A DNA stretch of 64,000 nt, from positions 17,921,353 through 17,985,352 of the forward strand of contig OX422185.1 of assembly GCA_949130485.1 (NCBI GenBank). Reading direction: 5' to 3'. A program made the translations under genes and the position numbers. Origin of the DNA: Agelas oroides. Its lineage: Eukaryota; Porifera; Demospongiae; Agelasida; Agelasidae. Positions 1-10,739 of the stretch are shown piece by piece. The notes under the pieces were generated by a model. It was not told where the DNA came from. It searched no databases and saw nothing but the letters and a program-made list of their open reading frames with translations. The stretch's first letter is position 1. Each line of letters opens with the position of its first letter.

Positions 1-2640
1 TGGTGCAATCTTTACATGGTCCAATGCTCTGCTTACCTTCAATGGAACCAACAATTTCTTCGACAACTCAGCAAAGATCAGGCATGGTGGTGCAATCCTT
101 ACCTTACACAGTGTATTTACATTTAGTGGATCGAACAACTTTACTGGCAATTCAGCACATGGTAATGGTGGTGCAATCTTTGCAGTACGCAAAGCGTTGT
201 TGAGTTTCTTTGATACTAGCAGCTTCTGCAGCAACTCTGCAATGCAAGGTGGAGCCATCTTTGCAAATCTTAACAGCACAGTAACATTCAATGGAAATAT
301 TAGCTTTACTAACAATGGACAGAATACAAGAGACAGCTGTGGAGGTGCAATGTATCTGGGTATTAGTTCAACTTTCTCCATTATGCCCCACACAACTGTG
401 CATTGGGAGAACAATCATGCAAATTTAGGAGGAGCAATTTATGTCATGAATGCTACCCCTTTGATTTACTGCACTAAAATTTCCTCATATATACCAAAAC
501 AAGAATGTTTCTTTCAACTCCCTCGCCAGAATATTCATGTCAAATTTGTTTTCAAGAACAACTCTGCCAATGCTGCAGGAAATATGCTATATGGTGGTGC
601 AGTAGATCACTGTAAACTTAATGGCTTAAACTTCTCTAATTCTGGTGAAGTGTTTGACCTGTTAGCCAAACATGAGAGTGACAACGGAATTTCTTCTGAT
701 CCGTTTTATGTATGCCTGTGTGAAAATGACCATCTGAACTGTAACAAATCAAATAAAACAATATTGATGTATCCTGGTGAAACAGTTCAAGTTTCAATGG
801 TTTCTACAGGACAGAGAAATGGAATAGTTCCAGCACAAGTCAGAAGCCATATAGAAAAAGGAAGGCTTCTAAGTACTCAATATGTCCAACAGACAACTAA
901 AATGTGCACCACACTTAACTACACTGTGTTTTCACTGCAGAATGTGACCCTAGAGTTGTATGCAGATGGCCCATGTTCAACATTTGGTGATAAACTTGTT
1001 CTTAAGTTAAATATAAATCAAACTTGCCCACCTGGATTTAGCCTAGCAAATAGTTCAATGTCGTGTGTCTGTGATCAGGCACTTCAAAAACATACAAACC
1101 ACTGCAATATAACAAATGGAATAGGGCAAATAATGCGTGAGTCTGATGACACATTTTGGGTTGGTTATGATCAAACTCACCAACTAACTGTCCATCCACA
1201 CTGCCCCTTTGACTACTGTGTCAATGGTAGAGTGGTCTTTCCTCTCAACAATACAGACATGCAATGTGCAAACAACAGGTCAGGCCTCTTGTGTGGAGCT
1301 TGCAACAGTGAACAATGCAACGATAGCCTAGCTTGCAACAGTACAGGGTATAGTTTGGTGCTGGGCTCTTCCCATTGCAAACAGTGCACAAACATCCATC
1401 TGTTGTTGCTTATCCCTTTTGCACTGATGGGAGTAGCACTGGTCTTCTTGCTCCTTGTCTGCAAACTGACTGTAGCAACAGGAACACTCAGTGGCCTAGT
1501 GTTCTATGCCAATATTGTTGGAGCTAATCAAACCATCTTTCTCCCAGCAGGCTCTACAGATGCTTTATCCATCTTCATTGCATGGCTAAACCTTGACTTT
1601 GGTATTGAGACATGTTTCTACAATGGAAGGATGCTTCCAGCAAAACATGGCTGCAGTTTGTGTTTCCTGTATATCTTTGGGTGCTAGTAGGACTCATGAT
1701 TCTTGTTAGCCATTACTCACAAAGGTTTGCAAAGTTGCTAGGCAGCAACCCAGTTTCGGTCTTGGCAACACTCATCCTCCTCTCATATGCAAAAATTCTC
1801 CGCACATGCATCATAGCAACTTCTCCCATTACACTTCAGCATCAATACCAGGTGGAGATTGGGGTGGCATGGCTGTATGATGCAAACGTTGCATATTTCT
1901 CTGGCAAACACATCCCACTATCTGTGTTAGCAATACTTTCCTTTTTCCTCCTCTTTCTTCCTTACACTCTCTTGTTTCTCTTTGGTCAGTGGTTGCAGGC
2001 TGTATCACACCTGGGGCTCTTCTCATGGGTCAACAGTGCCAGGCTGAAACCTTTCATGGATTCATACCATGCTCCATACAAAGCAAAACATCGCTACTGG
2101 CCTGGACTGCTGCTTGTGCTTCGCTCTGTTCTTCTTGTAGCATTTGCTCAGTTTGCTTCTAATCCTCAGCAAGACCCCAGTATTAATCTGCTAGCAATTC
2201 TATTGGGAGCTGGAATTCTTCAAATGTGGGCCTGGGTCAGTGGTGGAGTCTACAAGAACTGGTGTCTAGATGCACTGGAAGCCTCATTTGTTCTGAATAT
2301 GATTGTGCTAGGTGTTGCCACTTACTATGTCAAACTTTCAGGAGGGAACAAGTTTGCAGCTGGATACACCTCTGTCGCCATTGTATTTGCCACATTCATT
2401 GGAATCCTTGCCTACCACATTACCCAGCAACTGATAAGCACTAAACTGTGGAAGAAGATGCCTAAACTGAACTTTGAGCTCAAAAAACTAAACATAAAAC
2501 TGAACAAGAAGCTGAACACTGAGCAAGCAGAAGATGATCTTAACATAAGTACGAAAAATATCATGAAATCTGGGAAGTTTGATGAGCTTCGAGAACCTCT
2601 ACTTGATGACCCACCACAGCCCACCCACAGTGTTGTCTGA
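1..2640 (+). CDS. Gene A: Pmp-repeat multi-pass membrane protein, 5' end outside window, one frameshift
   Basis: Coding sequence is already open at base 2 and runs in that frame to a stop at 1687; the family's membrane domain then continues in another frame from about 1629 to the stop at 2640. Compared with its near-identical copy J, a single T is missing between 1628 and 1629 (GGAAGGATGC versus GGAATGGATGC), which explains the switch. Visible in order: the last GGAI repeats, the HWENNHANLGGAI segment, the Cys-rich ectodomain (about 480-1390), a first membrane segment at about 1395-1470, further hydrophobic segments, and a tail ending THSVV. A 33-bp insertion near 1303-1347, bounded by GCTTGCAACAGT copies, adds two cysteines to the juxtamembrane knot. 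J lacks it. The lesion may be real decay or an assembly error. The N-terminal half and leader lie outside the window. Confidence 0.85.
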
Positions 2641-3939
2641 GCTATATGCTACTCCAGTGTTTGTTCTACAAAAATACTGTTTAACAGAAGGTGGTTATCT
2701 AATATTGCAAACTCTAGAATTAATAACGTTTAGTGGTAATTCTTATACCTAGTTGACACTAGAGATTTTGATTGTACTTTGTGTAGGCGAACATTGCTTA
2801 TATATGCATAAGGTTCTAGCTAAAGTTTTATAGCAACAACTGTATCGTGTTTTTTTTTGTCACATACCGGTATATTCATATTTTTTGTTAGCATTGTATT
2901 TGTCACTAGTATGTTTACTAAATATTAATAACTCAATCAGATTGTGCTAACACTTTTGTGTTAGAAGAAATGTGGTGGTAATTGAAAGATGTGCACTCAA
3001 TCACAAGTCATAATAAATCTGCACTTTTGACATTATACTGTTTTATGGTTTTTCTCTTTTTAAAATAACATTTGCCCACAAACTAATATAGTTTTTGGTA
3101 GCTATTAGGATTGCAGTAGTTAGGGGCAGTCTAAGGTACTGAGCATTGAAGCAAGCAGCTGTTTAGATAGTAACTGCCTGCTAGCAATAATATATGGCTA
3201 CCTCAGTGATGGTCGCACCTTGCATCACACCCCTTTCTGCTAGGGTAGTAACCAATAACTATGGGAATGGTACAAGTAGACAGGCCAATTTAATTGACTG
3301 TTAACTGTGACTTACAGAAAATGTAGTCACCAGGACAAGCACATTGGATGTGGATTGATCATACAAGTACATTCATTGCCTGAGTAGATACTCTTACTAT
3401 CCACCACCTCAGCCTCTGGCTCAATAATCTCCCAACATACTGTCACCTGTTATAAAATAGGCTTTGAATGCTAACATTATGTTCTGAAGTTCAGAGTAGG
3501 CCGAAATAAAAGCTTGTAATATCAAGTTGTTATGCTAGTAGCTAATGTGCATGTCACTTGAACTAAAGGTAAATCTTTTCACTACATCTTTTGATGGGTC
3601 TTTGTGTAGGAGTCAGGGGTGTTCTGAGTGACATGTTTTATCACGTGCCCAGTGATAAAGAGCTTGACAGCTTGACAGCTTTAAAGACGTGTAAACCACA
3701 GTGTGTGTGTGGGCATGCAGACAGAGTTGAAACCTGTCAGCTAATTGGGCTTCCTGCAGCCTGGCCTACACAACAGGAAGAAACTACACAAAGGTTCTGT
3801 GGCTGCGATTACACTTTCACCAGCAATTGTGCTGTTTTTGAAGTCCATCCATGAGTATACTGTTTCGTTATGGTTAGGTCTAAGTACAACAGCCCATGTG
3901 TATGATGCAAATACTGTGGTTATCAATACAATCTATAGG
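2641..3939. other. 3' flank of gene A and A-B intergenic DNA
   Basis: AT-rich sequence following the A stop codon. A canonical AATAAA lies at 3012-3017 and is a plausible polyadenylation signal, giving a 3' UTR of about 390 bases. The whole stretch recurs after gene J (62095-63390) with few differences. Short open frames such as 3591-3854 are conserved between the two copies only because the copies are recent; no family resemblance, signal or codon pattern supports a gene. Confidence 0.6.
3012..3017 (+). terminator. Probable polyadenylation signal of gene A
   Basis: AATAAA hexamer about 370 bases after the A stop, with T-rich sequence shortly downstream. The same hexamer is kept after J at 62465-62470. 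Assignment is by position and consensus only. Confidence 0.45.
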
Positions 3940-4607
3940 CATGTCCTTTCAGTTTTGCTAGCTGAATTGCACAGTTATGCATACACAGGCCATTGTTCTC
4001 AAGCATGTATTTGCGTGTGCAAAGACTGTATAATAAAGAAAAGCGTTGAGGAAACACTAATACTGTAAAATCTTCCCAAAACTCAAAATTTTAAGATTAA
4101 TTTTTAGCACACAAGAGCCACATGAAAAAAGTATTTAAAGTCAAGAGGTAATTTGTTGCTGCATTCAAATTCTGGATCCTGTTTTTGACAGATTGTTGAC
4201 TTACTTTTTTACTCTGAAAACAAATTCTCCCACCATTTGCTTTAGTCACTATACCTTCAGTTTGGCTAGCAAAGTGCAAGTGTGCATCAAGTGACCGAGT
4301 GTGCCACCATTCATCTGCTGCACCAAAAGTAAAGGTATGTTGTGTATGATTATGTCTGTGTAGCTTTAGATACAATGGTGACATAATTGTACAACCTTCT
4401 ATTGTAGCTGTACAGTCACACAAACCTACTGCAAAAAGACATTTTGGACATGCTTGAATTGCTTGTGTGACAAACCTAGCTAGCCTTACGCCTAGGCCTC
4501 CACCCCAGCTTTGTCACATACAACGCCGACTTTATTTACACAGTTACGCTACTCTGGAAATGTCTCAGTTGTGGGACTACGAGTAACAATTTTCTCCCTT
4601 TCTGCAG
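3940..4607 (+). promoter_or_regulatory. Gene B leader: upstream module, non-coding exon 1 and leader intron
   Basis: The block holds the modules repeated upstream of every gene of the array: a TTTTGCTAGCTGAATTGCA stretch, a CTTCCCAAAA stretch, a CACAAGAGCCACATGAA stretch, then the exon-like CAAGTGTGCATCAAGTGAC followed by AAAAGTAAAG. A GTATGT donor follows at 4335 and a pyrimidine-rich acceptor ends in CTGCAG at 4607, defining a 273-bp intron. Ten bases on is the ATG of B. Splicing is inferred from the repeated donor/acceptor pattern; the transcription start cannot be placed. Confidence 0.6.
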
Positions 4608-4616
4608 CCATTTCAC

Positions 4617-7600
4617 ATGATGACTACGCCTGTATCAATCATCATTCTTACGACAACACTGCTCATTAACACCCTCTCCTACTGCTCTGCTGAGAAAGTG
4701 CACTGTGTCACACCAACTGCCAACTCATGCTCATCCTGCCCTCACAATTTAATTCACTGTGCCACACTCTCTGAATATGCACAAAACGCTGAAATGTACT
4801 TCACCTCTGCCACCACTATGGTGTTCTTGCCAGGTGACCATGTTCTTGACAGGAATATCACAGTTGCCAATGTAGCCAGGCTGACCATGCATGGAGGGTC
4901 TTCCTCAGGCAACATAGCAACAGTTGTTCGCAATGGGTCAGTTGGCTTCAGCTTCACAAATATGGTGGACTTCAACATTTATTCTTTAGCTTTTACCTCT
5001 TACAACAGGTCCTTGAGTTATGGTAGTCATCCAGCTAGTAACTCTGCTCTGCTTTTGCAATCAATAAAATATGCTAAACTAGTTAACTGTTCCTTCCACA
5101 ACAACCTTGGCACTGCACTTACTGTAGATGATACAAATGTTGTTCTAGTAGAGAACAAGTTTATACATAACCAATGTGCATGCAGGTCATTCAGTAAAAT
5201 GCGTGAATTGGGTTGTGGTATTACTACTTTCGACAGCAAGCTGATATTCACTGGGAACACTTCCTTCCATAAAAATACTCAAACAGCTTCTTGCCCTTCT
5301 GTCAATCCTGCTGGAGCAATCTGGGCATCAGCAAGCTCACTGCACTTTGATGGAACTAACAATTTCTTCAACAATTCAGCAAATGGCAACACAAGTAATG
5401 GTGGTGCAATTTATGCAGAAACCAACACATTATTGAGTTTTAGTGGTACTAGCAATTTTATTTATAACTCAGCAGATGTGGGTGGTGCAATTGGCACAAG
5501 TAATAATGTTACACTTGTCTTCAATGGAATCAGCAACTTTATCAACAACATAGCAAACAGTTATGGTGGTGGTGCAATCTACCCGTCAAAATACAGCAAT
5601 GTTACCTTCAATGGAATCAACAACTTCACCAACAACTCAGCAGAGGGTTTTGGTGGTGCAATCGTTGCAAATAACCATACCATACTTAACTTTAATGGAA
5701 CTAACATTTTCCTCAACAATTCAGTAGGAAATGGTGGGGCAGTTTACGCATATGACTATGTTAAACTTGCCTTCAATGGAACCAACAACTTCACCAACAA
5801 CTCAGCAGCAGAATTTGGTGGTGCAATCTACACAGACAACGTCATACTTACCTTTAAGGGAAGCAACAACTTTATCAACAACTTGGCACACAATACAAGT
5901 GGTGGTGCAATCCATGCAGTAATCAACACAACAATGAATTTCATTGGTACTAGTATTTTTAGTCATAATTCAGCCAGTTATGAAGGTGGTGCAGTTGTCA
6001 CAGCGCACAATGTCGTACTTACCTTCACTGGAACCAGCAACTTCTTCAATAACTCAGCAACCACTGGAGGTGCAATCTTTGCAGTAGTCAATGCATCACT
6101 GAATTTTGGCAGAAATACAAACTTCAGCAGCAACTTCGCAACACAAGGTGGAGCTATCTCTGCAAATTCTAACAGCAAACTGTCATTTGATGGGAATGTT
6201 AGGTTTACTAACAATGGACACAATACAAGAGAAAGCCACGGAGGTGCAATTCATCTGGCTATTAGTTCAACATTCTCCCTTTCGCCTCACACGACTGTGC
6301 ATTGGGAGAACAATCATGCAAATTTAGGAGGAGCCATTTCTGTTTTAAATGCTAATCCCCTTATTTACTGCACAGTTACTCGGATTGCCAAATATTTATT
6401 AAAGGAAAAATGCTTCTTCCAGATCCTTGGCCAGAAGCAGTCTAGTGGTCTTGATGTCCAACTTATTTTCAAGAATAACTCTGCTGATACTGCAGGAAGT
6501 GTGCTATATGGAGGTGCAGTAGATAACTGCACACTCATTGGCTTGGAATCATATAACTCCAGTGAAGTGTTTCATATGTTAGTCCAAATTGAAGGTGCCA
6601 ACACAACCTCAAACATTTCCTCTGACCCATTTCACTTATGTCCGTGTGAAAACAACCATCCAGACTGCAGTAAGAAAAACAAGGAATTATCAGTCTATCC
6701 CGGTGAAACATTTCAAGTTTCAGTGGTTGCTGTTGGTCAGAGAGATGGAATTGTTCCAGCACAAGTCATAAGTCATGTAGACAAAGGTAGGCTTGTGAGT
6801 TCTCAATATGTCCAACAAACAACTAAAATGTGCACCACACTCAACTACACTGTGTTTTCAAAGGGAGATGTGACCCTAGAGTTGTATCCAGATGGCCCAT
6901 GTACTACAGTGAGTGATAAACTGCTTCTTCAGTTGAGTATACATCAGAGCTGCCTGCCTGGATTTAGCTTGAAAAACAGTTCAATGTCGTGTGTCTGTGA
7001 TCAAGCAATTCAAGAATATACAAACTGCTGCAATATAACAAATGGATTAGGGCAAATAAAACGTGAGTTTGATGACACATTTTGGGTTGGATACGATCAG
7101 TTTCAGGAAGTAGTTGTTGTCCATCCACACTGCCCATTTTTTTTTTGTGTCTCAAATACAGTGGTCTTTCCTCTCAACAGTACACTGTCAGACATACAGT
7201 GTGACTACAACAGGTCAGGCCTTTTGTGTGGAGCTTGTAAGAAAGGTTATAGTCTGGTACTAGGCACTTTTGAATGTCGAAAATGCAGCAACAACCATCT
7301 TGCCTTGGTCATTCCTTTTGCAGTGATGGGAGTAGCACTGGTCTTCTTGCTCTTTGTCTGCAAACTGACAGTGGCAACAGGAACACTCAGTGGCCTAGTG
7401 TTCTATGCCAATGTTGTTGGAGTCAACCGTACTATCTTTCTACCAGTGGAATCTACTGATGCTTTATCAGTCTTCATTGCATGGATTAACCTTGACTTTG
7501 GTATTGAGACCTGTTTCTATGATAGAATGGATGCTTACAGCAAGACATGGCTGCAGTTTGTGTTTCCAGTATATCTTTGGATGCTAGTAGGATTTGTGAT

Positions 7601-8498
7601 TCTCGTTAGCCATTACTCAAAGAGGTTTGCAAACCTTTTAGGCAGCAACCCAGTTTCGGTCTTGGCAACACTCATCCTCCTCTCATATGCAAAGATCCTC
7701 CGCACATTGTTCACCGCAGTCTATTTCACCCAGCTTAAGTATCCAATGTACAAAAGAAGGGTGTGGCTGTATGATGCAAACATTGACTATCTTGTTGGTA
7801 AACACATCCCACTCTTCCTAGTGGCAATTCTTGTCTTCCTCTTCCTTTTTCTTCCTTACACTCTCTTGCTTCTCTTTGGTCAGTGGTTGCAGGCCATATC
7901 ACACCTGAGACTCTTCTCATGGATTAACAGGCTGAAACCATTTATGGATTCATACCATGCTCCCTACAAACCAAAACATCGCTACTGGCCTGGACTGCTG
8001 CTTGTGCTTCGCATTGTTCTTTATCTAAGATTTGTCTTCAATCGTGAGCGGGACCCCAGTATTAACCTGCTAGAAATTCTAGTTGGAACTGGAATCCTCC
8101 ATTTATGGGCCTGGATCAGTGGTGGGGTCTATAAGAACTGGTGTCTAGATGCTCTGGAAGGTTCATTTGCTTTAAACTTGATTATCCTGGGTATATCCAC
8201 CTATCACATCAAACTCTCAGGAGGGAATCAACTTGCAGTTGGGTACACCTCTATCAACATAGCACTTGCAACATTTATCGGGATTCTTGCCTACCACATC
8301 TTCCAGCAACTGAGGCACACCAAGCTCTGGAAGAAGGTGCCTAAACTGAACCTAAAGCTCAGAAAACTACACAAGAAACTGAACACCAAAAAAGCAGTGA
8401 ACAATCCTGTTAACGATCCCACAGTATCTGTGAATCTTGATCAGCTTCGTGAACCCTGGCTTGAAGACCTGCTACAGTCCACCCACAGTAGCCTCTGA
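4617..8498 (+). CDS. Gene B: intact Pmp-repeat multi-pass membrane protein (1293 aa)
   Basis: Uninterrupted. Two Met codons (ATGATG) follow the leader splice acceptor, fixing the start. Residues 1-25 form a signal peptide ending in YCSA. A conserved N-terminal region (26-260) contains the CxSCPHN and NGSVGFSFTNMVDFNI motifs. About ten 27-28 aa repeats with GGAI/GGAV and FNGTNNF motifs cover roughly 261-525; this is the chlamydial Pmp-type pattern, expected to form a right-handed beta-helix. A Cys-rich ectodomain spans about 595-890 and ends in the CGACKKGYSLVLG knot. Hydrophobic segments begin near 894, 977, 1011, 1063, 1123, 1147, 1174 and 1208, indicating an 8-10 pass membrane domain. The tail ends with REPWLEDLLQ and THSSL. 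Substrate or ligand is unknown; a plasma-membrane receptor or adhesion role is inferred. It has the shortest repeat region of the intact members. Confidence 0.9.
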   Translation: MMTTPVSIIILTTTLLINTLSYCSAEKVHCVTPTANSCSSCPHNLIHCATLSEYAQNAEMYFTSATTMVFLPGDHVLDRNITVANVARLTMHGGSSSGNIATVVRNGSVGFSFTNMVDFNIYSLAFTSYNRSLSYGSHPASNSALLLQSIKYAKLVNCSFHNNLGTALTVDDTNVVLVENKFIHNQCACRSFSKMRELGCGITTFDSKLIFTGNTSFHKNTQTASCPSVNPAGAIWASASSLHFDGTNNFFNNSANGNTSNGGAIYAETNTLLSFSGTSNFIYNSADVGGAIGTSNNVTLVFNGISNFINNIANSYGGGAIYPSKYSNVTFNGINNFTNNSAEGFGGAIVANNHTILNFNGTNIFLNNSVGNGGAVYAYDYVKLAFNGTNNFTNNSAAEFGGAIYTDNVILTFKGSNNFINNLAHNTSGGAIHAVINTTMNFIGTSIFSHNSASYEGGAVVTAHNVVLTFTGTSNFFNNSATTGGAIFAVVNASLNFGRNTNFSSNFATQGGAISANSNSKLSFDGNVRFTNNGHNTRESHGGAIHLAISSTFSLSPHTTVHWENNHANLGGAISVLNANPLIYCTVTRIAKYLLKEKCFFQILGQKQSSGLDVQLIFKNNSADTAGSVLYGGAVDNCTLIGLESYNSSEVFHMLVQIEGANTTSNISSDPFHLCPCENNHPDCSKKNKELSVYPGETFQVSVVAVGQRDGIVPAQVISHVDKGRLVSSQYVQQTTKMCTTLNYTVFSKGDVTLELYPDGPCTTVSDKLLLQLSIHQSCLPGFSLKNSSMSCVCDQAIQEYTNCCNITNGLGQIKREFDDTFWVGYDQFQEVVVVHPHCPFFFCVSNTVVFPLNSTLSDIQCDYNRSGLLCGACKKGYSLVLGTFECRKCSNNHLALVIPFAVMGVALVFLLFVCKLTVATGTLSGLVFYANVVGVNRTIFLPVESTDALSVFIAWINLDFGIETCFYDRMDAYSKTWLQFVFPVYLWMLVGFVILVSHYSKRFANLLGSNPVSVLATLILLSYAKILRTLFTAVYFTQLKYPMYKRRVWLYDANIDYLVGKHIPLFLVAILVFLFLFLPYTLLLLFGQWLQAISHLRLFSWINRLKPFMDSYHAPYKPKHRYWPGLLLVLRIVLYLRFVFNRERDPSINLLEILVGTGILHLWAWISGGVYKNWCLDALEGSFALNLIILGISTYHIKLSGGNQLAVGYTSINIALATFIGILAYHIFQQLRHTKLWKKVPKLNLKLRKLHKKLNTKKAVNNPVNDPTVSVNLDQLREPWLEDLLQSTHSSL

Positions 8499-9879
8499 GT
8501 TTCATACTCAATGTACATGTGTTTGTATTTCTATAGATACAACTAACAGTGAATCATTGACTAGCTAGTAAGCTAACTTTTTAACCAGATGTTAATTTTT
8601 GTGTCTAGTCATATCACTGCAAGTCATGCACCTGTAACATGTTGTGATCCAAACATTTTAGGAGTGAGGAAACTTTTACTGAAAAAAATTACCTTACATG
8701 TTAATAGTAATATCTAAAAAAAAGTTGTACATCCATGCCAATGTAATTTTACTGTTCTGTACAGAATTTGTCCTAAAACTGAAGATATAAATTTTAAGTG
8801 GATGCAAGTTCTCTACATTCAGAAGGTTTAGTGTCTGTGACAGAAGCTGCACTTACCAGTACAGGCAGTCACTCATTGACTTGGTATACCATGTGCTGAT
8901 CATAACTCCCTGGACCTCGTACACACTAACATCCGTTTCTTTCTTTCCTCGTACTGAGCCAGAGTGTGCAACTGTACAGCCGAGGCAAACATGACGTTAG
9001 TGGGAGGGGCTATATATAGGCTGGGCCTGGGCTTACCATGGGCTTACGTATTAAACGGGGATAGGCGTTTCACGGACAGTTGCAATGGCCTCAGCTGCGG
9101 TTTTCAAAGCCTCTGCGGCGGTTTCGAAGGCCTCCGCGGCCGAGTCTCCGCTGCGTTCGTTGAATGCGGTTTATATGCTCCATTGGGAAATTGCGTGACC
9201 ACCGAGCGAGCGAGTGAACATGCAAACAAACGAACGCATGAAGAAACAACACTATTGAGTTACCTGTAACGGTAAGTAGCTTGTGTTGCTGTTGATAACT
9301 GTAGGGCATTGCATACTAATGAATTGGCTGTATACGTCGCTTCTCTAACGTGCTGTTTACTGTGATACCGTGTGGTCGACGGTAGACCACATTCTCCATC
9401 TATCCAAAGATCGCTGTATATACCAAAATCAGCTCCGCCTACATCTTTGGACTGCTAAACTGCCAGCAAGATACTAACACGGGTCTTTGCCCTATGTGAG
9501 TGCTACTGTAAGTTTCTGAGTTACCTCGTAGCTAATCATAGGTCTATAGATGGCTGATCTTCATGACCATGTATAATAGTCTGAATTTCGCGGGAGGACG
9601 GAAGTGGTAGCTTGCAGTCATTTCTCCCCATAGAATTCCCTAGCTTTCATCTCATGCACCTCAGTCAGGCTCTTCCTACTTGCCAAAATCTTATTGTAGT
9701 TTGAGAGCACAAATAGCCAAACTAAGGGGAAAATGTCTTAGTTCCCACAAGCTGAATTCTGCATATGGTATGTGGCAAAAACTGCCACAATATCAAATAA
9801 AGAGCACAGCTCGCCAATGATTCCAAGTTACGTCTTCATGCAAGTATGTCATCAATCCTGTATAGCTAGATTTGTTAGT
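8499..9879. other. B-C intergenic DNA with GC-rich TATA-containing block
   Basis: The first 450 bases are an AT-rich 3' flank. From about 8960 to 9270 base composition changes to GC-rich and CpG-containing, unlike the rest of the array. A TATATATA run lies at 9010-9018, and a GGTAAGTAGC donor-like site follows at about 9270. No member of the gene family or transposase was recognised here. The remainder to 9879 shows nothing recognisable. Confidence 0.4.
9085..9198 (+). CDS. Possible small ORF (37 aa), Ala/Ser-rich; doubtful
   Basis: An ATG with G at +4 opens a 37-codon frame containing a duplicated KASAAVSKASAAES-type segment. It lies about 70 bases downstream of a TATATATA run and upstream of a GTAAGT donor-like site. 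The frame could be the start of a spliced gene or just a by-product of a 21-bp GC-rich duplication. No family is recognised and no other copy exists in the window. Confidence 0.15.
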   Translation: MASAAVFKASAAVSKASAAESPLRSLNAVYMLHWEIA

Positions 9880-10305
9880 CACATGCTCAGACTCCACCCA
9901 CTCACATTAGAAAAAGAGCCTAGTGACACATCTCAGACTCCACCCACTCACATTAGAAAAAGAGCCTAGTGACACATGCTCAGATTACACCCACTCACAT
10001 TAGAAAAAGAGCCTAGTGACACATGCTCAGATTCCACCCACTCACATTAGAAAAAGAGCCTAGTGACACATGCTCAGATTCCACCCACTCACATTAGAAA
10101 AAGAGCCTAGTGACACATGCTCAGATTCCACCCACTCACATTAGAAAAAGAGCCTAGTGACACATGCTCAGATTCCACCCACTCACATTAGAAAAAGAGC
10201 CTAGTGACACATGCTCAGATTCCACCCACTCACATTAGAAAAAGAGCCTAGTGACACATGCTCAGATTCCACCCACTCACATTAGAAAAAGAGCCTAGTG
10301 ACACA
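9880..10305 (+). repeat. 47-bp minisatellite, nine copies
   Basis: Nine head-to-tail copies of a 47-bp unit (one is 46 bp) that includes CCACCCACTCACATTAG and GAAAAAGAGCCTAGTGACAC. GAGCCTAGTG recurs at about 9916, 9962, 10009, 10056, 10103, 10150, 10197, 10244 and 10291. Units 3-9 are almost identical, indicating recent expansion or homogenisation. No similar repeat occurs elsewhere in the window. Confidence 0.95.
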
Positions 10306-10739
10306 AATCTAGATCCTTGGGCTAGTTCCAGACTGAACTTGGAGTGACCGATGAGCAACGTTTATTAAACCAGATGAATTTGTAATCCTACATTTACAAT
10401 TACAAGGCTTCAGCACTTGGCAAAGGATTCTGGCTTGTGTCACTGTTGCACAAGTCACTATGCAGACCCTTTTCCTCATGAGATGACTGGGGCTACCATT
10501 ATACTTCTGCATACTAAAACTCACACCACCGTCTTGGAGGACAGTGTTATACATTGACATATCAATCCACACAAAACTATTCCACAGATAAGCTTTTGTA
10601 CAGCTGTTTTAATTAACACATAATACTAAGCATCAATACTAGATACAAGTATGAACTAGACAACAACCCTTTTGTGTAAACTGTGGTTATCAATACTAGA
10701 TATAAGTTTGTCTAAACACCATTTAAACAGTTCCTCTGT
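10306..10739. other. Intergenic DNA between minisatellite and gene C leader
   Basis: AT-rich, non-coding by eye. A short open frame on the minus strand (10309-10572) has no recognisable motif. The last part starts to resemble the upstream module of the array genes. Confidence 0.35.

Larger units (their letters stand above)
1..4533 (+). repeat. Left copy of a >4-kb direct duplication (pairs with 59851-64000)
   Basis: Base 1 aligns with 59851, and the match continues to the end of the window (about 4533), covering the 3' part of A, its flank and the leader of B. Differences are scattered substitutions plus four larger indels in the coding part (368, 33, 4 and 1 bp, which exactly explain the 396-bp offset change by the stop codon). 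The start of the copy to the left lies outside the window. Confidence 0.9.

Noticed and set aside
3591-3854. 87-aa frame, identical at 63040-63303
   Set aside because: Identity follows from the recent duplication of the whole region. No signal peptide, domain or codon bias, and the surrounding non-coding DNA is equally conserved.
10309-10572. 87-aa minus-strand frame next to the minisatellite
   Set aside because: No motif, no paralog in the window, and flanked by repeat DNA; chance frame.
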